NCBI RefSeq assembly: GCF_003253565.1
Contig: NZ_QKUF01000010.1
Location: 127,236-191,235, forward strand
Source: Thermosporothrix hazakensis
GTDB lineage: Bacteria > Chloroflexota > Ktedonobacteria > Ktedonobacterales > Ktedonobacteraceae
Direction: 5' to 3'
DNA length: 64,000 nucleotides
The position numbers were made by a program, and so were the translations under genes. Below the pieces are notes generated by a model. It saw only the letters and a program-made list of their open reading frames with translations, was not told where the DNA came from and did no database searches. Of this stretch, positions 44,153 through 52,819 are shown one piece after another (position 1 is the stretch's first letter; each line of letters begins with the position of its first letter).

Positions 44153-44196
44153 TTGACCCGAAAGATCAGGGTATGCTAATATCTTACCTGACAGGT
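44153..44196 (+). promoter_or_regulatory. Promoter with overlapping palindrome before esterase
   Basis: TTGACC (44153-44158) and TAATAT (44177-44182) are 18 bases apart. The 11-bp palindrome ACCTG-A-CAGGT (44186-44196) follows the -10 box and would cover the transcription start, a usual repressor position. The spacer from 43954 to here holds no gene. Confidence 0.5.
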
Positions 44197-44259
44197 CGGA
44201 TTTAGACGGAGAGAAAAGATCGATCCCCTTTTTCCGCCGGATGAAAGCGGCTCGCAGCT

Positions 44260-45579
44260 ATGACTCCACGCGAGCTTTTTTCTAGAATCGAAAGGCATCT
44301 GAACAGTATGACAAAAGGAGCTATTGTTAGTCCCCGGCTCGCGGCATTGGAACGGGAGCTCGTTGCGGGCAGGAGCGAGGCGCTTGGGCTCTTCTGGCAG
44401 GAGATCACCGAACGCGGAGCGCCGCTGATTGAGCCTGTTGAGGGTGATAAAAAGCATTATTATGTCACCTTTCTCTGGCGTGATACCGGCGCACAGGGAC
44501 CGCTTCATAACGTGGTGGTTTTCGCACGCCTGGCCGCCTGGAAGGACCCACAAAAGAACCAGATGACGCGCCTGCTTGACACCGATCTCTGGTACCGAAC
44601 CTATCGCATACAGGCCGATTTGCGCTGTACCTATTTGCTCTCACCGAATGATCCGCTGACGCCGCCTATGAATAACTGGGTCAATTTTATTTCGCGGATG
44701 ACGGTCGACCCGCTGAATCCCCATGTCTTTGTGCAGCGTCGTGACCCTGATATCCCGGACGAGCGAGAATTGCAGTTCTCCATTCTTGAGCTTCCTGAAG
44801 CTCCACCACAGCCCTGGAACGAGCCTCGCGAAGGGGTTGCCCGGGGACACATCACGCACCATCGGCTCCGTAGCGAGATTCTTGGTAACGAGCGGAGTAT
44901 CTGGGTCTATACCCCACCTGGCTATACTCCCGAGGCCGAACCCTATGGCCTGCTCCTTTTATTCGATGGATGGGCCTATCTTGAGACGGTTCCTACTCCC
45001 ACTATCATCGAGAATATGCTGAGTGAGGGAAAGATCCCGCCACTCGTTGCAGTGTTTGTCGATAGCCTGAAACTCCCGATACGCAACCGTGAGCTTCCCT
45101 GCTATCCGCCCTTCGTGGATTTTCTCACACAGGAGCTGTTCCCCTGGCTTCGTCAGCGCTATCGTGTGACAGAAGATCCCACCCGGGTGATTGTGGGTGG
45201 TTCCAGCTATGGCGGGTTAGCAGCAGCCTTCGTGAGCTTGCGAGCTCCCGAGGTGTTCGGCAACGTGCTCTCGATGTCCGGTTCGTTCTGGTGGGACAAA
45301 GATCCCGAGGACGGGATTCCTCAGGAGTGGCTCACCCAGCAGTTTCTTGCACATCCACGTCTGCCCCTCCGCTTCTATTTTGAGGTTGGCACAAAGGAAC
45401 GAAGCGGCTTCGTCGATATGATCCCCTGTACCCGACACCTGCGAGACATCCTGCACTTGAAGGGATACGAGGTCTATTACCATGAGTTCAATGGCGGTCA
45501 TGAATATATTGTTCGTCGTGGCTCCCTGGCAAATGGCCTGCTGACACTTGCCGGGCCCTGGCTGTCTGACGCTTCCTGA
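44260..45579 (+). CDS. Enterochelin-esterase-like alpha/beta hydrolase
   Basis: 439 residues. The N-terminal part (GLFWQEITERGAPLIEPVEG, YYVTFLWRD) matches the Fes N-terminal immunoglobulin-like domain; the C-terminal esterase-D-like domain has IWVYTPPGYTPEAEPYGLLL, the nucleophile Ser316 in VGGSSYGG, and the His in EFNGGHEY. Fes enzymes hydrolyse ferric enterobactin in the cytoplasm. No siderophore uptake or synthesis genes are nearby, so a related esterase role is equally possible. The start at 44260 lacks a strong ribosome site; ATG 44308 is an alternative. Confidence 0.86.
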   Translation: MTPRELFSRIERHLNSMTKGAIVSPRLAALERELVAGRSEALGLFWQEITERGAPLIEPVEGDKKHYYVTFLWRDTGAQGPLHNVVVFARLAAWKDPQKNQMTRLLDTDLWYRTYRIQADLRCTYLLSPNDPLTPPMNNWVNFISRMTVDPLNPHVFVQRRDPDIPDERELQFSILELPEAPPQPWNEPREGVARGHITHHRLRSEILGNERSIWVYTPPGYTPEAEPYGLLLLFDGWAYLETVPTPTIIENMLSEGKIPPLVAVFVDSLKLPIRNRELPCYPPFVDFLTQELFPWLRQRYRVTEDPTRVIVGGSSYGGLAAAFVSLRAPEVFGNVLSMSGSFWWDKDPEDGIPQEWLTQQFLAHPRLPLRFYFEVGTKERSGFVDMIPCTRHLRDILHLKGYEVYYHEFNGGHEYIVRRGSLANGLLTLAGPWLSDAS

Positions 45580-45594
45580 CGACCTTTTCAGAGG

Positions 45595-45626
45595 AAAAAG
45601 GGAGCGCCATCATCGCAGACGCTCCC
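45595..45626 (-). terminator. Rho-independent terminator for APC permease
   Basis: On the minus strand GGGAGCG pairs with CGCTCCC (45620-45626 with 45600-45606) and is followed by TTTTT. It lies 25 bases past the stop of the permease gene. Confidence 0.82.
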
Positions 45627-45650
45627 TCCCGGTTGCTTCAACGCTTTCGC

Positions 45651-47051
45651 TTACGCCGCCTCTTCGTCAGTACCTCCCTCTACCTTCTCGCCCTGTTGCT
45701 TGCGTATCCACGCATATACCGGCAGGCCAAGCAACAACAGCACAAAGCCATAGAGCACTGTGGTCGCACCAGCTCCGATAATCGCCCAGACGGAATAGAC
45801 AAACGCAAGAATCGAAAACATGCTCGATCCGAACAGACGCCTTCCATTAAAGAGGTCACGTCGCGTGAAGAACAGAATCAGTTCAGCAATGGCACAGAAG
45901 GCATACGGAATCTGGCTGGTGAGCGTCCCGAGCAGAATAATAAAGCTGAACATCTCTACCAGATTGCCGGGGCCCATATAGTTCAACAGTAACAGCAGCG
46001 AAGCCAGCGTACTCGAAAGCACCAGCGCGAAGACCGGCACTCCCTGACGAGACACTCGCCCGAAGATGCGCGGAAAAAGCCCATCCTGTGCCACGGCCAT
46101 CGGCACCTGACCGGCCATCATCATTAAGCCATTCAAGGCACCCAGACAGGAGATGACGGCCCCAATCGCCAGCGCGTACGAGGCCCACGATCCCCAGAGC
46201 AGACCCGCCGCTTCGGCATAGGGCGCCGATGAATGGCCCAGGCGCGACAGCGGCATGATCCCCATGATGACTGTTGTACTCAGGATGTATACCAGTGAGG
46301 TAATCAGTATGCCCAGAAGAGTCGCGCGAGGAATTGTCTTCGCTGGATCTTTGACATACCCCGCGGGAACGGTCGCCGATTCAATCCCCAGAAATGACCA
46401 GAACGTCAGGGCCGCGACTGCTGTAATCGCGTCAATGGGCGGCTTACCACTGGGGTTGAGCGGCACAAAATGCTGCCAATCGACCCGGAAAAATCCGAAA
46501 ACCAGCAGCGCCAGCAACGGGACCAGCTTACAGATGGTGGTAATCACCTGCATAATGCCCGCGTCTTTGACCCCGAGCGTGTTAACGCCAGTAATCAGCC
46601 AGAGCAGCGCCAGCGCCACAACCCCGGAGAGCCAGCGCTGTTCACTCAAGATGGGGAACATCCCCTGAAGGTAGCTCACCAGCGCAACGCTGATAGCCGC
46701 GTTCCCGATCCATAACGACATCCAGTGACCCCAACCGATCCAGAACCCGGCAAAGTCGCCAAATGCCATCCGTGTATACGCATAGGGACCTCCCTCACGA
46801 GGAACCATCGATGCCAGACGCGCAAACAGCAACGCCAGGCAGGTCGCTCCGGCAGCGGTCAAACCCCAACCCACAAGCGAGATGCCTCCATATGAAGCCA
46901 GCGAAGCAGGGAGAAGGAAGATTCCTGAACCAATCATATTCCCCACAACCAGCGACGTACACATCCAGAAGCCCAGAGAGCGCTTTGAGCGGGTTGACGA
47001 TGTGGCATCCTGTACCTCTAGTTGTCCTACAGCCTTTGTTTTCGATACCAC
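45651..47051 (-). CDS. APC-family amino acid permease
   Basis: About 466 residues with twelve predicted membrane helices. The family start is clear: SLVVGNMIGSGIFLLPASLA in helix 1, and VPREGGPYAYTRMAFGDFAG in the loop to helix 3. There is no in-frame ATG before helix 1; GTG at 47051 and TTG at 47060 follow GGGAGG, and I use the GTG. A further upstream GTG at 47138 has no ribosome site. It resembles arginine/agmatine or general amino acid exchangers (AdiC/YjeH-like), but substrate residues cannot be assigned. Single gene with its own terminator. Confidence 0.9.
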   Translation of the reverse strand: MVSKTKAVGQLEVQDATSSTRSKRSLGFWMCTSLVVGNMIGSGIFLLPASLASYGGISLVGWGLTAAGATCLALLFARLASMVPREGGPYAYTRMAFGDFAGFWIGWGHWMSLWIGNAAISVALVSYLQGMFPILSEQRWLSGVVALALLWLITGVNTLGVKDAGIMQVITTICKLVPLLALLVFGFFRVDWQHFVPLNPSGKPPIDAITAVAALTFWSFLGIESATVPAGYVKDPAKTIPRATLLGILITSLVYILSTTVIMGIMPLSRLGHSSAPYAEAAGLLWGSWASYALAIGAVISCLGALNGLMMMAGQVPMAVAQDGLFPRIFGRVSRQGVPVFALVLSSTLASLLLLLNYMGPGNLVEMFSFIILLGTLTSQIPYAFCAIAELILFFTRRDLFNGRRLFGSSMFSILAFVYSVWAIIGAGATTVLYGFVLLLLGLPVYAWIRKQQGEKVEGGTDEEAA

Positions 47052-47356
47052 CTTGACCAACACCTCCCTTTCCACATATCCGATGTTCACTTCTCCCCTG
47101 CCCCGGCAGTTGCAGAGACAAGGCAGCGGAGGATTCACATCCTCACGAAAATCTTATCATATGCTGCGGTGTCGAAGTCAACTGTTTTACATCTCCAACG
47201 AAAAAGACCATTACAGCTCAATCTGTATAGAAATACAGTTATCTTCTCCGCAACGATTCATCCCGCCTCGTGCATGAAATACGAGGATACAAAAAAGAAG
47301 CGGCGCCGCTCATCACTCTGCCTGCCGCCCCGCTTCAATTCGACCACGATACCAGG

Positions 47357-47390
47357 CAAACAGGCCCGGCAGTTCACCTTGCCAGGCCCT
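47357..47390 (-). terminator. GC-rich hairpin downstream of small membrane gene
   Basis: On the minus strand CAGGGCCTGGCA and TGCCGGGCCTG form a stem with one bulge, followed by TTTG. It lies about 30 bases past the stop of the frame at 47419. Confidence 0.45.
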
Positions 47391-47418
47391 GTACCCCTAT
47401 CTCTCTTACAGTGGAAGT

Positions 47419-47686
47419 CTATATGTACCTGAAAGCTGATTGTACTCTTCCTTCCTCAATCACACGTAATATCAAGGGAAGAGAACCGAGACGACGCGTT
47501 TTCCAGAAGCCCACAAGGAGCAGCATTAGCAGCATCGGCAGATCGAGATACAGGACTATCAGCATACCATCTACCAGACCCGGACAGTTTAAAATGATCG
47601 GATATCCCATAAAAGAAAACAGGCGCCTGGATCAACAGGGTTGCACTCAGGCCCAAACCGAGCAGAAACCTGGTATCGCGTATCAT
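47419..47686 (-). pseudogene. Frameshifted small two-helix membrane protein
   Basis: The ATG at 47686 has AAGGA about seven bases upstream. The first frame gives one membrane helix (FLLGLGLSATLLIQAPVFFY). Near 47590, around a TTTTAAAC run, the coding signal moves to the next frame, which gives a second helix (LDLPMLLMLLLVGFW) and a basic tail to the stop at 47419. Together they would make a protein of about 90 residues. It may be a disrupted gene or need a programmed frameshift. Family not recognised. Confidence 0.45.
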
Positions 47687-47699
47687 GCATATTCCTTCT

Positions 47700-48168
47700 T
47701 TACCTCTCACCTTAGAAGGGATATTGCTCTACCTTTCAGGTGTAGATGTACACATGAAACATGAAGAGGGGCAAATGACCCATTTCTGTTTCATTGCGAG
47801 GAAGAGACCGAGACATAACGCATCTCCGCAGCGTGCTCTTGTTTCGCTCTCCCACATTGAAGGCACTGCGCACTCCCCCCCCTCTGTTCATTGATGTTTT
47901 TTGCTCCGCCTACCCGATTCCCCCTTTTCTATGCATCTATCCGCATCGTTCTCATCGTATAGATAGAGAGGAATAGAAGCAGAGCAGAAAAGAGACATCT
48001 GCTCAAGGCCATCAGACACATCGCCGCTCGTGGCCTGATGGGACAAAATGAAGTTCTGGAAAAGATACCCCACCAACGACGGGGCGTATTATCAACGGTT
48101 CACTGCTTCGCAGACAAACCTGCGGCAAGGAAGCGCATGCGTCAGGTGGGATCAGAGGAGAGGTATAG
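47700..48168. other. Spacer before DUF1206 gene
   Basis: About 470 bases without a supported gene or strong palindrome. Several short frames lack ribosome sites. Confidence 0.45.
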
Positions 48169-49020
48169 ATGAATTCAGCAAACACCCCCGAGAAGGTACA
48201 GGCAAAGGCCAACCAGGTCGCAAAAAACCGCTGGGTTGCCTACCTGGCCCGCTTCGGCTATATCACAAAAGGGATCGTCTATCTGCTCGTTGGTATTCTG
48301 GCCGTACAGCTTGCCTTCGGCCTCGGCGGAAGAACCACTGACCAGCGGGGCGCACTTCAGACCATAGCCAATCAACCTTTCGGACAGGCCTTGATGTGTA
48401 TTGTCGCTATCGGCCTGTTCGGCTACGCGCTTTGGAGCGAGATGCAGGCTATACTGGACGTTGATAGAAAAGGCAAAGACGCCAAAGGCATTCTCTCCCG
48501 GCTTGGCTATGCAGGAATCGGCATCTCCTATATCGCGCTCGGTATTGGCGCGTTCCATCTGGCCACCAGCACAGGAAGCGCGGGCAAGAACTCCACTGAC
48601 TCCGCTCAGGACTGGACGGCCCGCCTGCTTCAAATGCCGTTCGGCGTCGTCCTCGTGGTCATTGTCGGCCTGATCGTGCTTGGTATTGCCATTGCTCTGT
48701 TTGTCAAAGTCTACAAGGCCTCATTTCAGCAGGCTCTCGATCTCAGTTCCCTCTCTCCCGGGATGCGCGAAGGCGTTATGCTGCTGGGAAGAATCGGGCA
48801 TGCCGCCTTAGGAGTCGTCTTCGTCATTATTGGTATCTTCCTGATTCTCGCAGCGCTTCAACATAACCCCAATGAAGCGAAAGGGCTGGATTCGGCCCTG
48901 CTGGAACTGACGCATCAACCATTCGGGGCGGTCCTGCTCGCCATCATCGCGCTTGGGTTCGTCGCCTATGGGCTATACTGCTTTATTGAGGCACGCTACC
49001 ATAACATCCAGCATTACTAA
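48169..49020 (+). CDS. DUF1206 membrane protein
   Basis: 283 residues with AGAGGAGAGG before the ATG. Six membrane helices arranged as three two-helix repeats, each opening with a Gly-rich pattern: YLARFGYITKGIVYLLVGIL, RLGYAGIGISYIALGIGAFH and RIGHAALGVVFVIIGIFLIL. This triple repeat is the definition of DUF1206, whose function is unknown. Single gene ended by a good terminator. Confidence 0.92.
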   Translation: MNSANTPEKVQAKANQVAKNRWVAYLARFGYITKGIVYLLVGILAVQLAFGLGGRTTDQRGALQTIANQPFGQALMCIVAIGLFGYALWSEMQAILDVDRKGKDAKGILSRLGYAGIGISYIALGIGAFHLATSTGSAGKNSTDSAQDWTARLLQMPFGVVLVVIVGLIVLGIAIALFVKVYKASFQQALDLSSLSPGMREGVMLLGRIGHAALGVVFVIIGIFLILAALQHNPNEAKGLDSALLELTHQPFGAVLLAIIALGFVAYGLYCFIEARYHNIQHY

Positions 49021-49065
49021 CGATCGCACTTTATGCCTGTCATCTCTACACGCCACAGACCACAA

Positions 49066-49095
49066 GCGAGGAGTGTATTGCACTTCTCGCCTTTT
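49066..49095 (+). terminator. Rho-independent terminator
   Basis: GCGAGGAGTG (49066-49075) pairs with CACTTCTCGC (49081-49090) with one G-T pair, followed by CTTTT. Confidence 0.83.
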
Positions 49096-49315
49096 CTATG
49101 AGCCATCATCGTCGGCCTGATCGAAGATAGAAGCATCAGGGGGCGTGAGTGACGTTGTCATGCTGGTGCTCTTGATCACGCAAGAGGGTCTTCGCGCGCT
49201 TGCTTGCTTTCCGGCGGCAGAAATGCGAATATGGAGAGATACCGCTTCCTCAGCCTGTCATCAGCCTCTTTTTGAGAGCAGGAGGCGCCCGATGTTTCTT
49301 TCTCAGGAGTGAACA

Positions 49316-50065
49316 GTGAGAGTTATCACCTATAACATCCTCGATGGAGGAGAGGACAGAATCCCGGTCATCACCCAGATCTTGCACAACCAGCACCCCG
49401 ATATGATCGCCCTTCAAGAGGCCAATGACCGCAGCAATGCCGAGCAATTAGCCCGCGCCCTGAAGATGCACCTGGTCTTCGGCGAGGCCAACAGTGACTA
49501 TCATGTGGCCTGGCTGAGCAGCCTGCCTGTTCTCCAGGTTCGCAATTATCGACTTCCCGTCCTGCATAAAACCCTGCTGGCCATCGATGTTGCATGGAAG
49601 GGCACGACGCTCCACCTGTGCACAACACACCTGCGGGCAGGATATGAAGATGTGTATGAAGAGGGTCGCGAGGACGAAATCAAGGCCATTCTGGAAACCA
49701 TAGAACCAATGCTGAAAGAGCCGCTCCTGCTGGTCGGAGATCTGAATGCGATTGCCCCGGGTGATCCGGTTGCGCTTGTGCCCGAAGGCCACCGAGAACA
49801 CGATGAGCGGCTACTTATCAAGCAGGCGAAGCGTCTGGTCATAGCGCGCATCCGGGAGGCCGGCCTTGTCGACTGCTACCGCGCACTGCATCCCACCGAA
49901 GAGGGCTACACCTGTGACGCGCGCCGGGACGCCCCCTGCATGCGCATCGACTACTGTTTCGCCTCACCGAGCCTTGCTCAGGACGTGCGAACTTGCAACG
50001 TGCTCTCAAACGAGCTGACATCACGGGCCAGCGATCACCTGCCTGTACAGGTCGATTTCGCGTAA
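49316..50065 (+). CDS. EEP-family endonuclease/exonuclease/phosphatase, soluble
   Basis: 249 residues from a GTG at 49316, which has AGGAG seven bases upstream. Motifs: RVITYNILDGGEDRI, DMIALQEANDRSN (metal-binding Glu), LHLCTTHLRAGYED, LLLVGDLNAIAPGD, RIDYCFASP and ASDHLPVQVDF (catalytic His). No signal or membrane helix, in contrast to the EEP protein at 6372. Likely an intracellular phosphodiesterase or nuclease. Convergent with the LLM oxidoreductase. Confidence 0.9.
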   Translation: MRVITYNILDGGEDRIPVITQILHNQHPDMIALQEANDRSNAEQLARALKMHLVFGEANSDYHVAWLSSLPVLQVRNYRLPVLHKTLLAIDVAWKGTTLHLCTTHLRAGYEDVYEEGREDEIKAILETIEPMLKEPLLLVGDLNAIAPGDPVALVPEGHREHDERLLIKQAKRLVIARIREAGLVDCYRALHPTEEGYTCDARRDAPCMRIDYCFASPSLAQDVRTCNVLSNELTSRASDHLPVQVDFA

Positions 50066-50178
50066 CAGCAAAGGGGACTCCCAACAAGCCAGCTCTGTAC
50101 GTCGATCTCCTATGAGACGAAAGGAGTTCAGCGGGTCTACGGCGGCATGCTCGCCAGCATCGGCGTCCGGGCAGAGCT

Positions 50179-50211
50179 CAGGTCGGGTAAAGCACATGTC
50201 TCCCCGACCTG
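50179..50211. terminator. Hairpin between convergent genes
   Basis: Perfect 9-bp stem CAGGTCGGG/CCCGACCTG with a 15-base loop. No U-run on either side. Confidence 0.55.
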
Positions 50212-50268
50212 ATTTCACCGCTTGCCAGTTGCTCGCGAATCACACCCGGCTCACCGCTTACACACGCT

Positions 50269-51213
50269 TCACCACTCGCCAATCAGCCGCGCCAGCCGCA
50301 GCGCCTCTTGAGCCGCATCAGCGACCGGGATCAGCCCGACCGTCAGTTCGTCGATCTCGGTGTGAAGCAGCTCTAACAGCCGTTCCCGGATCCTGCGTTC
50401 ATCGCCATAGACCAGTAGGCTCTCAACCAGTCGTTCCGAAACCGCTTCGATCTCCGCCAGCGAGAAGCCCGCCGCCACAAACATAGTGCGATAGTTCGGA
50501 CGCGTGGTATAGATCCGCATGGCTTGCCGCCCGATCTGCAAAGCCGTCTCGCGATCCTCCGTAAAGACGACCGGCACATGTGCCACCAGCCGAGGACATT
50601 TCCGCCCCGCACGAGTAGCCCCCTCTTGCAGGGCCGGGAGAGCCGTATGAAGCAGATACGGAACCGGACACATTGCCGAGATCGCTCCATCCGCGATCTC
50701 ACCCGCAAGCCGGAAAGCCTTCGGCCCGAGCGCCGCCATCAGTAATGGAATCGGGGCCGTCGTGGGCAACTCAATATCCGTTGTCAGGAAGCGCCCCTGA
50801 TGCCGGACTGCGCCCTCGTGCAACAGAGGACGCAACACCTGCATATACTCGCGCAGGTACGCAAACGGCGCATCCATCTCGATCCCATAGGCACGCTTCG
50901 CATACAGAGGCGAACTCGCGCCGATCCCCAGTTGCAGCCTTCCGGGAGCCAGCGCGTGAAAACTGGACGCCTGAAGCGCCAGAAAGACCGGATGGCGTGC
51001 AAACGCCTGGATAATAGCCGTTCCCATTTTGAGCCGGGTAGTCCGCATCGCTGCCGCGGTCAGCACCGTCAGGATGTCGGGCTCCCAGGGCGCTCCACCG
51101 ATCCAGATATGCGATACTCCCACCTTCTCTATTTCAACCAGCGTCTCCACCAGCTTCGCAGGCTCTTGCGGCTGAACCGAGAGTCCAATGCGCTCACGGA
51201 CAGATTGATTCAT
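50269..51213 (-). CDS. LLM-class F420- or flavin-dependent oxidoreductase
   Basis: 314 residues, a luciferase-like TIM barrel. Typical parts are IGLSVQPQEPAKLVETLVEI at the start, TTRLKMGTAIIQAFARHPVF, LAPGRLQLGIGASSPLYAKR and the PIPLLMAALGPKAFRLAGEI strand. The family uses reduced F420 or FMN on many substrates; Chloroflexota and actinobacteria have many copies. The ATG follows AAAGGAGAAGAT. A TetR gene is divergent and probably controls it. Confidence 0.9.
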   Translation of the reverse strand: MNQSVRERIGLSVQPQEPAKLVETLVEIEKVGVSHIWIGGAPWEPDILTVLTAAAMRTTRLKMGTAIIQAFARHPVFLALQASSFHALAPGRLQLGIGASSPLYAKRAYGIEMDAPFAYLREYMQVLRPLLHEGAVRHQGRFLTTDIELPTTAPIPLLMAALGPKAFRLAGEIADGAISAMCPVPYLLHTALPALQEGATRAGRKCPRLVAHVPVVFTEDRETALQIGRQAMRIYTTRPNYRTMFVAAGFSLAEIEAVSERLVESLLVYGDERRIRERLLELLHTEIDELTVGLIPVADAAQEALRLARLIGEW

Positions 51214-51270
51214 CGATCTTCTCCTTTATCTCTGAAAAACGGCATCGTGGTGATGCATACACGACGCTCT

Positions 51271-51345
51271 GTTGCAAAACCAGCCTAGCAGGAGATAGAA
51301 TAGAGCGTCAACCAGCAAAGAAAAGGAAACTGTTGCATACGCAAC
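51271..51345. promoter_or_regulatory. Operator candidates between LLM gene and TetR gene
   Basis: The dyad GTTGC-ATAC-GCAAC (51332-51345) lies 16 bases before the TetR start. A related half-site GTTGCAAAAC is at 51271-51280, on the LLM gene side. This fits one TetR protein serving both directions. Confidence 0.5.
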
Positions 51346-51361
51346 GGCAAAGGAAAAACTG

Positions 51362-51940
51362 ATGCAGAAGTCAGAGGCCCACAAAGATCTTCGCGTTCTC
51401 CGCACCCGGAAACTGATTCAGCAGGCCTTCATTGACCTGACTGTCGAAAAGGGTTTCGCCGCATTGACCATCCAGGACATCACCGAGCGTGCAATGATTA
51501 ACCGCTCTACCTTCTACCGTCACTATCTGGACAAATATGACCTGCTTGATCAACTGCTCAACGAACTTGATGCCTTGCTTGATAACCGCAATACTCCGGA
51601 CGAGCCCGGCCCCCTGCGCCTGCTTCAGCACATCGAGCAATTCGCCGACTTCTATCGCGTCATGCTCGGTCCACAGGGCGACCCCTCGTTCGTTGAGCGC
51701 TTCCGTCAGAACACAGAGCGCCACTTCCGCGCTTTGTTCGCTCAGGCCAGGGCCGCAAGCAACGAGCCACCCCTTGACTTGAAGATCGCCAGCATCGCCT
51801 ATGCGGGTGTTGGGGCCACTATCTGGTGGCTGGAACAGCAGCAACCCTGCTCTCCCGAGCAACTCGCCACCTGGATGAGTCAGATCAGCAGCGCGATTGC
51901 AGGCCCCGAACTCAAGCCGCGCAGCAGCAAAGAGCGCTGA
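51362..51940 (+). CDS. TetR-family transcriptional regulator
   Basis: 192 residues, ATG preceded by AAAGGAAAAACTG. HTH: LTIQDITERAMINRSTFYRHYLDKYDLLDQL. The C-terminal part is a TetR_C_33-like ligand domain. It is divergent from the LLM oxidoreductase and shares with it a spacer containing a GTTGC/GCAAC dyad. It is a close structural relative of the TetR protein at 17455, which is also divergent from an oxidoreductase. Confidence 0.92.
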   Translation: MQKSEAHKDLRVLRTRKLIQQAFIDLTVEKGFAALTIQDITERAMINRSTFYRHYLDKYDLLDQLLNELDALLDNRNTPDEPGPLRLLQHIEQFADFYRVMLGPQGDPSFVERFRQNTERHFRALFAQARAASNEPPLDLKIASIAYAGVGATIWWLEQQQPCSPEQLATWMSQISSAIAGPELKPRSSKER

Positions 51941-52126
51941 TCGACACAACTCAGTCGCAAGCCGGGGGATTCCTCTGGCTTAGAGTCGGCCACACGCTTG
52001 AGCCAACCACGCCGCTGCACTCCAAGGAGCGAGCACTGTACCAGCGCATGCAGACACGAGCCTCCCGTGAGCAGGCCCGGGCTGCTGCAAGCATCCATAT
52101 GGCGAAATGGAGCGCAACATATGAGC

Positions 52127-52156
52127 TTGACACCAGGGTATATACAGTGGTATGCT
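52127..52156 (+). promoter_or_regulatory. Promoter of the Clp-N gene
   Basis: A perfect TTGACA (52127-52132) and TATGCT (52151-52156) are 18 bases apart. The -10 box lies in the left arm and loop of a large inverted repeat. Confidence 0.75.
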
Positions 52157-52184
52157 GAGAACAGAAAATACCACCGTATATACC
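52137..52184. promoter_or_regulatory. 17-bp inverted repeat over promoter
   Basis: Arm 1 (52137-52153, GGTATATAC then AGTGGTAT) and arm 2 (52168-52184, ATACCACC then GTATATACC) match at 16 of 17 positions, with a 14-base centre. The arms span the spacer/-10 region and the start of transcription. This is either a repressor site of high quality or a leader hairpin. GntR/YtrA-type sites have similar GTATATAC cores. Confidence 0.82.
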
Positions 52185-52207
52185 ACGCTCACGGAGAAAG
52201 GGGCCGT

Positions 52208-52798
52208 ATGCCATCAAGTAAGGATCGCCAGCGTGTCGAAATCCCGGTCTACCTCTATGAGCAACTGGCGCGAATCGCCGAGACGGAGGATCGCACGATT
52301 ACCAGTGTTCTCAACCAGCTCCTGTTTCAGGCATTACAGAGCTATCAACCGACCTGGATTCCCGGTAAACACCTCAGTCGCTTCAATGAGCACGCCCGGC
52401 ATGTGCTCTCACTCGCTCGTGAAGAGGCCCTGACTTTCAATCACGACTTTATCGGGACCGAACACCTCTTACTGGGCGTCTTACGTGAACAAAAGGGGAT
52501 TGCTGCCCTGGCACTGGAAAAACTGGGCGTTACCCCTGACGCCGTCCGGGCCGCGGTCGAAGCGAAGATCGGGCGGGGAGACGAGCCGGTCCAGGAGGAC
52601 ATTGACTATGTGCCCCGCGCCCGCAAGGTTCTCTCCCTCGCAATGGACGAAGCAGAGCGGCAGGGAAGCGCCTATGTGCGCACAGAACACATCCTGCTCG
52701 GCATCGTACGTGAGGGGGGCGGCGTCGCTGCCGATATTCTCGATACGTTTGGCGTTCTGGGGAAAGTTCGCGAACAGATTTCCAGGCTCCTCGGGTAG
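52208..52798 (+). CDS. ATPase-less Clp-N repeat protein with RHH-like N-terminus
   Basis: 196 residues from the ATG at 52208, next to GGAG and AAAGGGG; a longer frame would run back through the promoter. Residues about 8-46 (RQRVEIPVYLYEQLARIAET, then TSVLNQLLFQAL) look like a ribbon-helix-helix DNA-binding fold. Then come two Clp N-terminal repeats: about 58-120 (ARHVLSLAREEALTFNHDFI, GTEHLLLGVLREQKGIAALA) and 134-196 (ARKVLSLAMDEAERQGSAYV, RTEHILLGIVREGGGVAADI). There is no AAA domain, so this cannot unfold proteins itself. It could target proteins to a ClpC partner, or be a repressor that senses misfolded protein through the Clp-N part. The strong dyad over its promoter fits autoregulation. 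Confidence 0.88.
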   Translation: MPSSKDRQRVEIPVYLYEQLARIAETEDRTITSVLNQLLFQALQSYQPTWIPGKHLSRFNEHARHVLSLAREEALTFNHDFIGTEHLLLGVLREQKGIAALALEKLGVTPDAVRAAVEAKIGRGDEPVQEDIDYVPRARKVLSLAMDEAERQGSAYVRTEHILLGIVREGGGVAADILDTFGVLGKVREQISRLLG

Positions 52799-52819
52799 CA
52801 ACAACAAGGAGGAAAACGC

